Of a stretch of DNA of 64,000 nucleotides, positions 55,159 to 62,539 are shown piece after piece. Under the pieces are notes generated by a model, which searched no databases, had not been told where the DNA came from, and was given only the letters and a program-made list of their open reading frames with translations. The stretch comes from a virus, in IMG/VR virus record IMGVR_UViG_3300043444_000400, positions 1-64,000 of that record; one strand, 5' to 3'. The translations under genes and the position numbers were made by a program. Every line of letters starts with the position of its first letter. The stretch's first letter is position 1.

Positions 55159-55183
55159 CCTATGATATGGAAATTGATAGTTT

Positions 55184-55912
55184 ATGGTAGAGTATAAAGT
55201 TTTTAATCTTAGAAACAAGGATTCTATCTTAGGATTTAGATGTGATAGAGGTAGTTCTTTAGGTAATCCTTATAAATTAACTAGAGATACAGAAGAGAAT
55301 AGAGCTAAGGTTATTAACTTACATAATCAGTACTTTAGAGCTATCTTATTAGGAAGTTCTATCGAGGTTGATTCTTCTCTATTAAGCTCTAAATATAAGC
55401 CCTGTGATAGATATAATTATCTTTCGTTGTTAGGTAAAGCTTTCCAAACTAATGGTTTCTCATGTTGGTGTAATCCACAACCTTGTCATTGTGATACTTA
55501 TTTAGAATTTGCTAATTCTCCTAGAGTCTGTATTTCAGGTTCTAGAACTATTAAGGATAAAGATAAGATTTATTCTATTTTAGATAAATATTTAGTAAAT
55601 CTTAATACACAAGCTACTAAGAGATATATTATCGGAGGAGACTGTAGTACAGGGGTGGATGCTGTACTAAGAGAATATGCAGAAGCTAATGAGTATATGT
55701 ATGTGCCCGTAGCTGCAAAGTGGAATGAACTTGGTAGAAGTGCTGGTATGCAAAGGAATCAAGTCCTAGTTAACTTATGCAATTACTTTATTGCTGTATG
55801 GGATGGACAAAGTAAGGGTACAGAAAATGCTATTAAGTTAGCTAGAAACAACGAAAGTAAAGGTACAATTAAACGTTTAGCAATAGAGGTACTAACTAAT
55901 GAGTGTAAATGA
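55184..55912 (+). CDS. DUF4326-SLOG (YspA-like) two-domain protein (242 aa)
   Basis: Residues 1-105 resemble DUF4326: VFNLRNKDSILGFRCDRGSS, LGNPYKL, and a CWCNPQPCHCDTYLEF Cys cluster. The C-terminal domain is SLOG/YspA-like: PRVCISGSRTI, RYIIGGDCSTGVDAVLREYA, PVAAKWNELGRSAGMQRNQV and NYFIAVWDGQSKGT. SLOG domains bind nucleotides or nucleotide-derived ligands and are linked to signalling or defence. The fusion in a phage suggests a nucleotide-sensing or base-modifying role; unproven. Confidence 0.7.
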   Translation: MVEYKVFNLRNKDSILGFRCDRGSSLGNPYKLTRDTEENRAKVINLHNQYFRAILLGSSIEVDSSLLSSKYKPCDRYNYLSLLGKAFQTNGFSCWCNPQPCHCDTYLEFANSPRVCISGSRTIKDKDKIYSILDKYLVNLNTQATKRYIIGGDCSTGVDAVLREYAEANEYMYVPVAAKWNELGRSAGMQRNQVLVNLCNYFIAVWDGQSKGTENAIKLARNNESKGTIKRLAIEVLTNECK

Positions 55913-56372
55913 GATTCCTAAAGTTAAGCTATATAAGATTGTAGATAGTACTCAGTTGTATGAGTTTGAAAGTATAGATTTTAAGCATCTTAAGACAACT
56001 ACACGTTCCGTTCTCTATGGTCTAGGATTAGATGATGGAGAAGAAGATGTTATATATACCTTTAAGAATTTAGAAGATGCACAGTATGCTGTTGATAATG
56101 TCACAGTAGATAGTGATACTTATGAGGAATATACGTTAGGCTCTAAATGGTATATGCGTTACTATGGCCAACAAACTATTCATGTAAAAGTTACTGAAAA
56201 TGTTTGGATTCTAGAATCTGATGGCATGTTACACGATAACATAGACCCGATATTCCTATGTAAGCTAATTGTGGTTAAAGATAAAGAGGGTTGTAGCTAT
56301 TCTCTTACTTCTATTAATGATGAAATTAGAACTAATTTGAAAAAAGAAATTAAGGAATTTGGTAATGAATAA
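55899..56372 (+). CDS. Paralog family D, member 1 (157 aa)
   Basis: ATG at 55899, overlapping the previous gene by 14 bases. Shares with 56516 and 57041 the order 'IxTFxxLEDAQYAVDN', 'YTLGSKWYMRYYG', a middle strand and a charged C-terminal helix. Unknown. Confidence 0.6.
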   Translation: MSVNEIPKVKLYKIVDSTQLYEFESIDFKHLKTTTRSVLYGLGLDDGEEDVIYTFKNLEDAQYAVDNVTVDSDTYEEYTLGSKWYMRYYGQQTIHVKVTENVWILESDGMLHDNIDPIFLCKLIVVKDKEGCSYSLTSINDEIRTNLKKEIKEFGNE

Positions 56373-56502
56373 ACAAGATAGTAAAGTAATGATAAATAAA
56401 CAAGATAACTGGCTATTTCTTAAGCTATTATTAGCCGCTTTAACTCTTACGAGCTTAATTATTGTTCCTGTAATTGGTTTAGCTTTAATTCTTAACCCTT
56501 AA
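56365..56502 (+). CDS. Small membrane protein (45 aa)
   Basis: ATG at 56365, overlapping the previous stop by 8 bases. Polar start (MNKQDSKVMINKQDNW), then one or two membrane helices (KLLLAALTLTSLIIVPVIGL). The N-terminus has a small internal duplication (NKQD). Unknown. Confidence 0.55.
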   Translation: MNKQDSKVMINKQDNWLFLKLLLAALTLTSLIIVPVIGLALILNP

Positions 56503-56515
56503 GTTGTAAAGGTAT

Positions 56516-56989
56516 ATGTGTATTGAGATTGTTAGAGATTATATAGATATTGAAATTGTTAGTATTAAGAAACAGATTAAAACAATTATTGGTAATGTAG
56601 AAAATATTAGTGAAATTATAGATGGGTACCAATTAGTTATTGATGGTGAACTTCTTGATTATGAATTTCTAACAGAAGAATCAGCACAACAAGCTAGTCA
56701 GAATGTAATTGATAAACGACTCCCTGTAGACCATCCTTATCAAGTAGGGTCAGAGTGGTACTATTACACACATCGTAAGAACTTAAATAAAATTGTTAAG
56801 GTTACTGTTACTAACGTAGTACCTTGGCATACGTGGGAAGAAGACGATGATGAAGTTTATCACTTATATCTAGGTAACCTTATTAGCTGGGTAGACAAAT
56901 ATGGTGAAGACTATAGTGCAAGAACTGCATATGGAAATGATGTAACCGAGATTTTACGAAAAAATATTGAGGATTTCATTGATGTCTAA
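56516..56989 (+). CDS. Paralog family D, member 2 (157 aa)
   Basis: ATG at 56516. Matches family D in FLTEESAQQASQNVIDKR, YQVGSEWYYYTHRK and LRKNIEDFIDV. Same length as member 1. Unknown. Confidence 0.6.
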   Translation: MCIEIVRDYIDIEIVSIKKQIKTIIGNVENISEIIDGYQLVIDGELLDYEFLTEESAQQASQNVIDKRLPVDHPYQVGSEWYYYTHRKNLNKIVKVTVTNVVPWHTWEEDDDEVYHLYLGNLISWVDKYGEDYSARTAYGNDVTEILRKNIEDFIDV

Positions 56990-57044
56990 TAAGAATAAGG
57001 AAAAAGTTATCAAAACTGAAGCCAGAGGAATTTATTCGCTATGA
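56982..57044 (+). CDS. Very short possible ORF (20 aa)
   Basis: ATG at 56982 overlaps the previous stop (ATGTCTAA) and its stop overlaps the next start (ATGA). It encodes MSNKNKEKVIKTEARGIYSL. Junctions fit the phage style, but length gives little support. Confidence 0.3.
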   Translation: MSNKNKEKVIKTEARGIYSL

Positions 57045-57517
57045 ATAGGTATGGTGCCCGTGGGGAAAAGATTATCTATACTGAACCTTTCGTGTCTAAC
57101 AATAGAGACTTTACTTTATGTCAATATGAAGAAGACTATTGGGTATATGCATTAGGGGATAGTTATACTGAAGTCGCTTTTGAAAGTAAAGAAGAGGCAA
57201 TTAAACATATTGAATCTCTTATCTACATTGATGACGTTCCCGACTACTTTACCGTAGGGTCTGAATGGTGGGTATCCGTACTACTTAACCGTAAGCCAAT
57301 TATTACTAAAGCAGAGATTTTTGATATCACTACAATTTTTTGTGAGAATTACTTAGGCTTACAGGTTACCTATACTTTTGGTTCAGAATACCGGAAGTTC
57401 TACAATATAGATTTTGAGAGAGTATGTGAAGGATATTGGGCTAAAGATAGGAAAACCCCTATTGTAGAGTTAAGTGATTTCTTTAAGTCTAATCCAGAAG
57501 ATTTTATAGTTCCTTAA
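57041..57517 (+). CDS. Paralog family D, member 3 (158 aa)
   Basis: Shares FESKEEAIKHIESLI, YFTVGSEWWVSVLLN and FKSNPEDFIV with the family. Third tandem copy, showing repeated duplication in this region. Unknown. Confidence 0.6.
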   Translation: MNRYGARGEKIIYTEPFVSNNRDFTLCQYEEDYWVYALGDSYTEVAFESKEEAIKHIESLIYIDDVPDYFTVGSEWWVSVLLNRKPIITKAEIFDITTIFCENYLGLQVTYTFGSEYRKFYNIDFERVCEGYWAKDRKTPIVELSDFFKSNPEDFIVP

Positions 57518-57565
57518 AGTCAAGGTGCATCTACATCAAACACCTACACATACATATACCTAATA

Positions 57566-58798
57566 ATGAAAAGTTTTGTAATTGAGACTTCTTATCCCAA
57601 TCTAAGTATCGTTGGTTTAGAGAACGAAAGTAATCAGAGAGTTCAGAGATTTTTTACCCCAAAGAATGAAAATGAAGGTCTTACAGGTGAGGATTTCTGT
57701 TTTGTAGCCGCACGATATTCACGTTCTGATAAGAATGTACTTGGAATTATAGACGAGATTGTAGACAAGAGTGTATCTATGTCTGAGAGAGCAAGTAAGA
57801 TTGCTATTGACTACGGGCATTCTTCAGTAGCTGAGTTTGCTCAAGTTGGTATCTCCTTTGAAGGAGTGAGTGAGCTACTAGCTATGTTTATGTTAAATAA
57901 AATTAATACTTATGGGGCTTCACAACGAAGTACAAGATATCAAAAAATGGATACAGAAGGTCTTATCGGAACTAAATCTGATACAGACTTCTATAGAGAA
58001 GTACTGGAACGAGCCAAACCCTATGGTAAAGATGCTTATGATTCTATTAGATATCTACTTCTTATGGGTACTCGTACCTCTTTGTGGATTAGCACTAACC
58101 TACGTGAGTGGGCTATGCTTATTAGTCTTCTCAAAGGTTATGATGAGCTAGAGGAATTCGTAAGTATTGGAAATCTTATTGAAGAATTACTGACGAAAGA
58201 AATTGAGGGTGTTAGTCCTCCAGGAGCTAATCTTGTTCGTCATACTGAACCTCATGACTATAAGAAAGACGTAGCTTTTACTGAAGAACTAAGCAAACGG
58301 TATCGATTGGATGACCATAATAGAGATGGGTTACTGGAATTAGTACAATCATATTACCCTCACCACTATGATGTAGTCCCTGGAATCATCGAGTTATATG
58401 CTAATCCCCTTAGCACTAACTACATGGCAACAATTCTAGACTTAGGACAGATTAGAGATTGGAATCGTCATCGTTCCCTATTACGCTACATTCCCTTTAT
58501 TGAATATGGTTGTAATAAAGAACAATTATTTGAACTAGGTATTGATATTGGTATCTCTGTAGTTAATGATAAGGTAGATACTAAGTTTAATAATTATATT
58601 GAAGAGGTGTTAGCTCATGTATATTCTTTCGTTAATCCCAGTAATTTATACTCTTATCCTATGGGATTCCATACACCAATCTACATTTCAGGCCCGATTA
58701 GCAAACAGTATTATACATATAAGTTAAGAAGTAATGATGGTGGACATACAGCTTATCGTCAGCAAGCCGCTAAGTTTCTTGCTACGTTGTTTGCTTAA
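57566..58798 (+). CDS. thyX: ThyX-like flavin-dependent thymidylate synthase with duplicated domain (410 aa)
   Basis: First half: DYGHSSVAEFAQVGISFEGV, INTYGASQRSTRYQKM (in place of the RHRxxSxNExSxRY signature) and TNLREWAMLISLL. Second half: ATILDLGQIRDWNRHRSLLR and a related end. ThyX proteins are usually near 230 residues as tetramers; this is a tandem of two such domains, the first with a degraded signature. It should convert dUMP to dTMP with FAD and methylene-tetrahydrofolate. Synergy with dut and nrdJ is evident. Confidence 0.8.
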   Translation: MKSFVIETSYPNLSIVGLENESNQRVQRFFTPKNENEGLTGEDFCFVAARYSRSDKNVLGIIDEIVDKSVSMSERASKIAIDYGHSSVAEFAQVGISFEGVSELLAMFMLNKINTYGASQRSTRYQKMDTEGLIGTKSDTDFYREVLERAKPYGKDAYDSIRYLLLMGTRTSLWISTNLREWAMLISLLKGYDELEEFVSIGNLIEELLTKEIEGVSPPGANLVRHTEPHDYKKDVAFTEELSKRYRLDDHNRDGLLELVQSYYPHHYDVVPGIIELYANPLSTNYMATILDLGQIRDWNRHRSLLRYIPFIEYGCNKEQLFELGIDIGISVVNDKVDTKFNNYIEEVLAHVYSFVNPSNLYSYPMGFHTPIYISGPISKQYYTYKLRSNDGGHTAYRQQAAKFLATLFA

Positions 58799-58952
58799 TG
58801 TAGAACTTCATTATGACGACTCTCTAGTTATATCTCGCTTTCCTATATATGTTATGTACCACAAAGGGTATATGTACGTGGGTAGGTCTTTATGGGGTGT
58901 AATTAGAGAGTTTATTATTGAATTTCAAGATGATAAACATTTAGTTGGGTAA
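58791..58952 (+). CDS. Unknown protein (53 aa)
   Basis: Probable TTG start at 58791 overlapping the thyX end by 8 bases. LNVELHYDDSLVISRFPIYV reads like a normal small protein. Start uncertain. Confidence 0.45.
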   Translation: MLNVELHYDDSLVISRFPIYVMYHKGYMYVGRSLWGVIREFIIEFQDDKHLVG

Positions 58953-58957
58953 ATCCT

Positions 58958-59191
58958 ATGTTTGATGATTTTGTATCTATTCGTCGATATACCAGTGACA
59001 GTGACTCTTTATTAGATGGGTACTATACACTAGGAGAATTTATCCCTAGCCCAGACCCCGTAAATATTAGTTGTACTCTAGAAACTAAATATGTTCATGT
59101 GGCTAAAGAACAATTAGCTAAATGGCAAGAAGTTTTTAGCCTGTGGAAACAATTGCAAGAGGAAATGTACGAGGTTTATTGGAAGGATTGA
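58958..59191 (+). CDS. Paralog family E, member 1 (77 aa)
   Basis: ATG at 58958. Its C-terminal helix (KEQLAKWQEVFSLWKQLQEE) parallels the ends of the next two proteins. Unknown. Confidence 0.55.
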   Translation: MFDDFVSIRRYTSDSDSLLDGYYTLGEFIPSPDPVNISCTLETKYVHVAKEQLAKWQEVFSLWKQLQEEMYEVYWKD

Positions 59192-59196
59192 ATTTG

Positions 59197-59418
59197 ATGC
59201 CTAAAATCTATATTCATGAGAGTGATGCTGTCTACTGTTATTTTGAGACAGCGGAAGACTTTGAGAAAGAATGGGGTGTTCCTTATGATGAAGACTTACA
59301 TGGAAGTGTGAGTGTTAATGTTAGTGATGAGTTATTAGAAAAGTATCGACAAATCACGAAAGAATATAGTGATATGCAATCTTTTCTATTTCAAGCTAAA
59401 AGAGATTTTTATGAGTAA
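59197..59418 (+). CDS. Paralog family E, member 2 (73 aa)
   Basis: ATG at 59197. KIYIHESDAVYCYFETAEDF then VNVSDELLEKYRQITKEYSD and MQSFLFQ, closely matched by the next gene. Unknown. Confidence 0.6.
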   Translation: MPKIYIHESDAVYCYFETAEDFEKEWGVPYDEDLHGSVSVNVSDELLEKYRQITKEYSDMQSFLFQAKRDFYE

Positions 59419-59632
59419 AATCCATATCTTTATAAATGACAAAGATGATTATGATTTTGATACAAATTCTGTTTATACTGATTTCTGGGGTTCAGACATA
59501 GAAGAACATATCCCAGGGGTAATTGCTGAGTTAGATGATGATTTAATACTTAAGTATAAAGAAATTATGTCTGGTTATGAACAGATGCAGAATCATTTGT
59601 GGAAATTGTATTTTCAGAATAAATCTAAATAA
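59411..59632 (+). CDS. Paralog family E, member 3 (73 aa)
   Basis: ATG at 59411. KIHIFINDKDDYDFD..., then LDDDLILKYKEIMSGYEQMQ: same length and layout as member 2. Tandem duplication. Unknown. Confidence 0.6.
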   Translation: MSKIHIFINDKDDYDFDTNSVYTDFWGSDIEEHIPGVIAELDDDLILKYKEIMSGYEQMQNHLWKLYFQNKSK

Positions 59633-59644
59633 GAGGTGTAAGTA

Positions 59645-59797
59645 ATGCTTTACATTAATGATATTGATAAGAAACTTTCCTTTCGTTGTAACACTAATCG
59701 TCAAAGTGTAGCAACATCACAAGCAGAAGAGTTAGATATTATAAACTTTACAATTACATCGACCCCAGACTATAAAGTTTTTGTACTAGAGGATTAA
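59645..59797 (+). CDS. Unknown small protein (50 aa)
   Basis: AGAGGTGTAAGTA precedes the ATG at 59645. MLYINDIDKKLSFRCNTNRQ..., ends VFVLED. CTTTCGT word at 59680 in frame. Unknown. Confidence 0.5.
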   Translation: MLYINDIDKKLSFRCNTNRQSVATSQAEELDIINFTITSTPDYKVFVLED

Positions 59798-59817
59798 ATA
59801 GAGGATTATATTTGATT

Positions 59818-60084
59818 ATGATGTTAGAGTTAAGCTCTTGTTATTACAAGGATAATGATTATAAGGCAGTACAGATTAAGCTTAATCGTTGTCTCTTGTA
59901 TATGAGTTATGAAACTTGTATTGCTTTCTTTAAGCGAGATGAACAAATTCTTTATGTTTTAGACACTAAGATTAGTAACACTACGAGTAGACATCGGAAA
60001 TCTATTACGGATAGATATGTTATGAATCAGATTGTTAATCTTAAGACAGAAGAATTTAAGGAACGTTTAGCAGAGGTTATTTAA
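59818..60084 (+). CDS. Unknown protein (88 aa)
   Basis: ATG at 59818 (double ATG; TTG at 59812 also in frame) with GAGGAT upstream. Basic, SRHRKSITDRYVMNQIV. TAATG overlap with the next gene. Unknown. Confidence 0.55.
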   Translation: MMLELSSCYYKDNDYKAVQIKLNRCLLYMSYETCIAFFKRDEQILYVLDTKISNTTSRHRKSITDRYVMNQIVNLKTEEFKERLAEVI

Positions 60085-60392
60085 TGTTAGGGCTTTATAA
60101 GTTTGAATACAATGTTTCTAGGTTTGGAACTCTTAGTGGGTTATTTATTGTTAGTAAAGAAGATTTAGATAGAGCTAATGAAATTTATCCTACAATTGGA
60201 TTTTCTGAATGTCTGGGTAAGCACTCTGAGTTTGATGTTGACTGGTTTGAACACGTAACCCTAGTTAGTGAAGATGAAGAACTAATTGATAAGCTTCTTA
60301 AGACTTTTCAAAGTACAACACTAATAGGGTATGACCCTTTTGAACGAGCATTAGACCAATACCAGTATTCTATAGAGGATGAGGATGATTAA
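60084..60392 (+). CDS. Conserved phage protein with LGKHSE motif (102 aa)
   Basis: YKFEYNVSRFGTLSGLFIVS then ECLGKHSEFDVDW and LVSEDEELIDK. I recall small phage proteins with 'RxGxLxGLF' and 'LGKHSE' but no known function. Acidic end. Confidence 0.65.
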   Translation: MLGLYKFEYNVSRFGTLSGLFIVSKEDLDRANEIYPTIGFSECLGKHSEFDVDWFEHVTLVSEDEELIDKLLKTFQSTTLIGYDPFERALDQYQYSIEDEDD

Positions 60393-60564
60393 CAATTTAC
60401 AGTGGTTTATTAAGACTTCCTTACTTCTAGGGTTCCTATATGGTTCTCTAGAACGTACATCTGTGTTTATGAGCGATAATGTATTAGTAGCTACCGAAAT
60501 CGCTCAATTGGTTTTAGTTGCTCTTTGTCTAGTCGGGATTATGTTCCTGTATATTAAGGATTAA
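60385..60564 (+). CDS. Small membrane protein (59 aa)
   Basis: The ATG at 60385 is chosen over 60379 because GAGG is then 6 bases upstream. Two hydrophobic segments (FIKTSLLLGFLYGSL and AQLVLVALCLVGIMFLYI). It precedes the lipoprotein by 4 bases and may be a membrane partner of it. Confidence 0.55.
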   Translation: MINNLQWFIKTSLLLGFLYGSLERTSVFMSDNVLVATEIAQLVLVALCLVGIMFLYIKD

Positions 60565-60568
60565 AAAT

Positions 60569-61069
60569 ATGAAGATTAAAAATACTGTGCTTAGTCTTAG
60601 TTTGATTGGTCTATCAAGTTTTCTAGTGTCTTGTGAGGATGATCGATATGAGAACTATGATAGTACACCATCGGGAAGTACAGAATTTACTCCCCCTGTA
60701 AATAAAGCTGAGTTTACTATTGAAGTTGCTGTAGTTGGAAATGAAGGTCAGATTGTAAGTGCTGTAGGACATCCTTTTGTAGCTGTACCTACAACTGAGG
60801 GTTCTTGTCCTTCTGATATTACAACTCTAGATGCTTCTATGGCAATTCCTCTATCTCTTAAGTCTAACAATACAGCAACTTTTAGCTCAGGTACAGCTAA
60901 CGATAATAATTATTGTGTAACCAATACACATACAGTTAGTGGAGGCCAATGGATTCCTAATGACGCTCAAATCAATGGGTGTTCTTATTATTGGACCACT
61001 ATGTTAACCTTCCAAGGCTCTAGCGTTGTTCTAACGAAAGAGGATGCCTCTGTAGAGATTTGTTTGTAA
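60569..61069 (+). CDS. Phage lipoprotein (166 aa), paralog of the gene at 3757
   Basis: Signal MKIKNTVLSLSLIGLSSFLV then the lipobox LVSC with Cys22. The mature N-terminus is acidic and Ser/Pro-rich (linker), followed by a domain with CPSDI, YCVTNTHTVSGGQW, GCSYYWTTMLTF and EICL. The same Cys and Trp spacing occurs in the lipoprotein at 3757, 57 kb away. Predicted anchored in the host membrane or outer envelope. A superinfection-exclusion role is possible. Confidence 0.75.
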   Translation: MKIKNTVLSLSLIGLSSFLVSCEDDRYENYDSTPSGSTEFTPPVNKAEFTIEVAVVGNEGQIVSAVGHPFVAVPTTEGSCPSDITTLDASMAIPLSLKSNNTATFSSGTANDNNYCVTNTHTVSGGQWIPNDAQINGCSYYWTTMLTFQGSSVVLTKEDASVEICL

Positions 61070-61082
61070 TACATGTAGTGTC

Positions 61083-62486
61083 TTACATTTGCCCATACAT
61101 AGCTTGGTTAACCATAGTCTGTTTAGCAATATCTCTTTGTACTTGATAAGCCCAATCTGTTTCTGTTAGTGTAGGAACATCTAGCAGAGATAACAAGCTA
61201 TTGATTACATTAAGGTTAGTTGTAGGGATAACCTGAGCAGACATAGCAGAAATTAGACTCTGAATGCGAATATTTGCTACTTCAGGGTCTAATGTTCTGT
61301 CTGATTGAAATTCACCAAAGTCATCCTTAATTCCAAAGTTATATACCAATAGGGGACGTACTATCTTTTCAATTAGTTGGTCCTGTAGTTGTTGTACTAA
61401 ACTTTCAATCTGTGCATCCAGTACCGTACTATGTTGTTTTCCTAAACTATTCATACCCATACTGCTACTTCCTTCCTCAAACATAAGAGATGGGATACCG
61501 TAGGCTCTTTGAATATGCTTATTTAGAATTTCAATACTCATATTCCAGAAACCTTCACTTGTAGGCATGATTAGTGGAGTTACATTGTTCTTATTATCAG
61601 TAACAATTACAGAATTATTCTCAGTAGCAATAAGTTGTCTTAGTAAGTTCATTGCAGCCGGTTCAGTCTTACTTTGACCATCATTACCTACAATAGGTTT
61701 ACCTTGAGCATCAGTCATCTCAACCCATTCATTACTATCAACTTTCCCTAGCAATATCCCTGTAGCATTATTCTTAGCTGCAATCATCATCTCAGCAAGA
61801 ATAGCTTGTTTAGCTAGATAATATTTATACGCAGTTTTAGCTTCAGGGTCACCAAATACGAAGTCTGAATTATATATATTAGACGAATACCCATTTACTA
61901 GATGTAAACAACTCTCATAAGGGACACGAGTTTTTACATTCTTACCATCTCTATAGACCAGATATTTGACTTCACCATCAAGACCTTCAAAAGTAGTTCT
62001 AGTTTGATCGAGTACGTTAAGACCCTTAAGTCTCCATTGCCCTTTATGTCCAGGAATCTTAGCACTAAAGATAATCTCTGCATTAGAGAATCCGTAGGCC
62101 ATAGCTGAACCTAATCTACCTACAATATGGTGTAGACGACCGTTAATGTTATCAAAATTACTTCTAACCCAAGCTTGTATGGAAGCATCACTATGGGTAT
62201 ACTTTCCAATCTTATTTGCTAAACGTAAACACTTAAGTTCTTGACAACTACGGATATAGGAGTCGGTCTTAGCTGCTTCAATATATTTAGGAAGGTCTCG
62301 ATCATTATTAAATAACTCTTGTAGAAAGTTTTGAGTAAGCCTATTAATAGTTCGAGTACGTTGACCTTCATGAGGTACAGGGATAGAAGGTTTGAATTCT
62401 CGTAGTCTAATTCCTTGCTTCTCTCTTTCTTCAGCACTATAAGAGGGTCTGTTAGTCTCAGAATTATCCATATTTCTAGTTGACAT
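61083..62486 (-). CDS. Portal protein, DUF935/Mu gp29-like (467 aa)
   Basis: Minus strand. Features: AMAYGFSNAEIIFSAKIPGH, a middle domain with VKYLVYRDGKNVKTRVPYES, the KNNATGILLGKV region, NKHIQRAYGIPSLMFEEGSS and SMGMNSLGKQHSTVLDAQIE followed by a long helix. This fits Mu-like portal proteins, which form the dodecameric ring for DNA entry and the head-tail joint. It marks the start of the structural genes, transcribed opposite to the rest. Confidence 0.8.
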   Translation of the reverse strand: MSTRNMDNSETNRPSYSAEEREKQGIRLREFKPSIPVPHEGQRTRTINRLTQNFLQELFNNDRDLPKYIEAAKTDSYIRSCQELKCLRLANKIGKYTHSDASIQAWVRSNFDNINGRLHHIVGRLGSAMAYGFSNAEIIFSAKIPGHKGQWRLKGLNVLDQTRTTFEGLDGEVKYLVYRDGKNVKTRVPYESCLHLVNGYSSNIYNSDFVFGDPEAKTAYKYYLAKQAILAEMMIAAKNNATGILLGKVDSNEWVEMTDAQGKPIVGNDGQSKTEPAAMNLLRQLIATENNSVIVTDNKNNVTPLIMPTSEGFWNMSIEILNKHIQRAYGIPSLMFEEGSSSMGMNSLGKQHSTVLDAQIESLVQQLQDQLIEKIVRPLLVYNFGIKDDFGEFQSDRTLDPEVANIRIQSLISAMSAQVIPTTNLNVINSLLSLLDVPTLTETDWAYQVQRDIAKQTMVNQAMYGQM

Positions 62487-62539
62487 AATTGTTTTTACTG
62501 TATGATATCTTCAGACATTATAACTCTATAGATATTTAA
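62487..62539. promoter_or_regulatory. Divergent region between portal gene and the last gene
   Basis: 53 bases between the minus-strand ATG at 62486 and the GTG at 62540. AT-rich, with TATGATAT and TATAACTCTATAG; each could be part of a -10 box. It should hold promoters for both directions, but no -35 is convincing. Confidence 0.35.
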
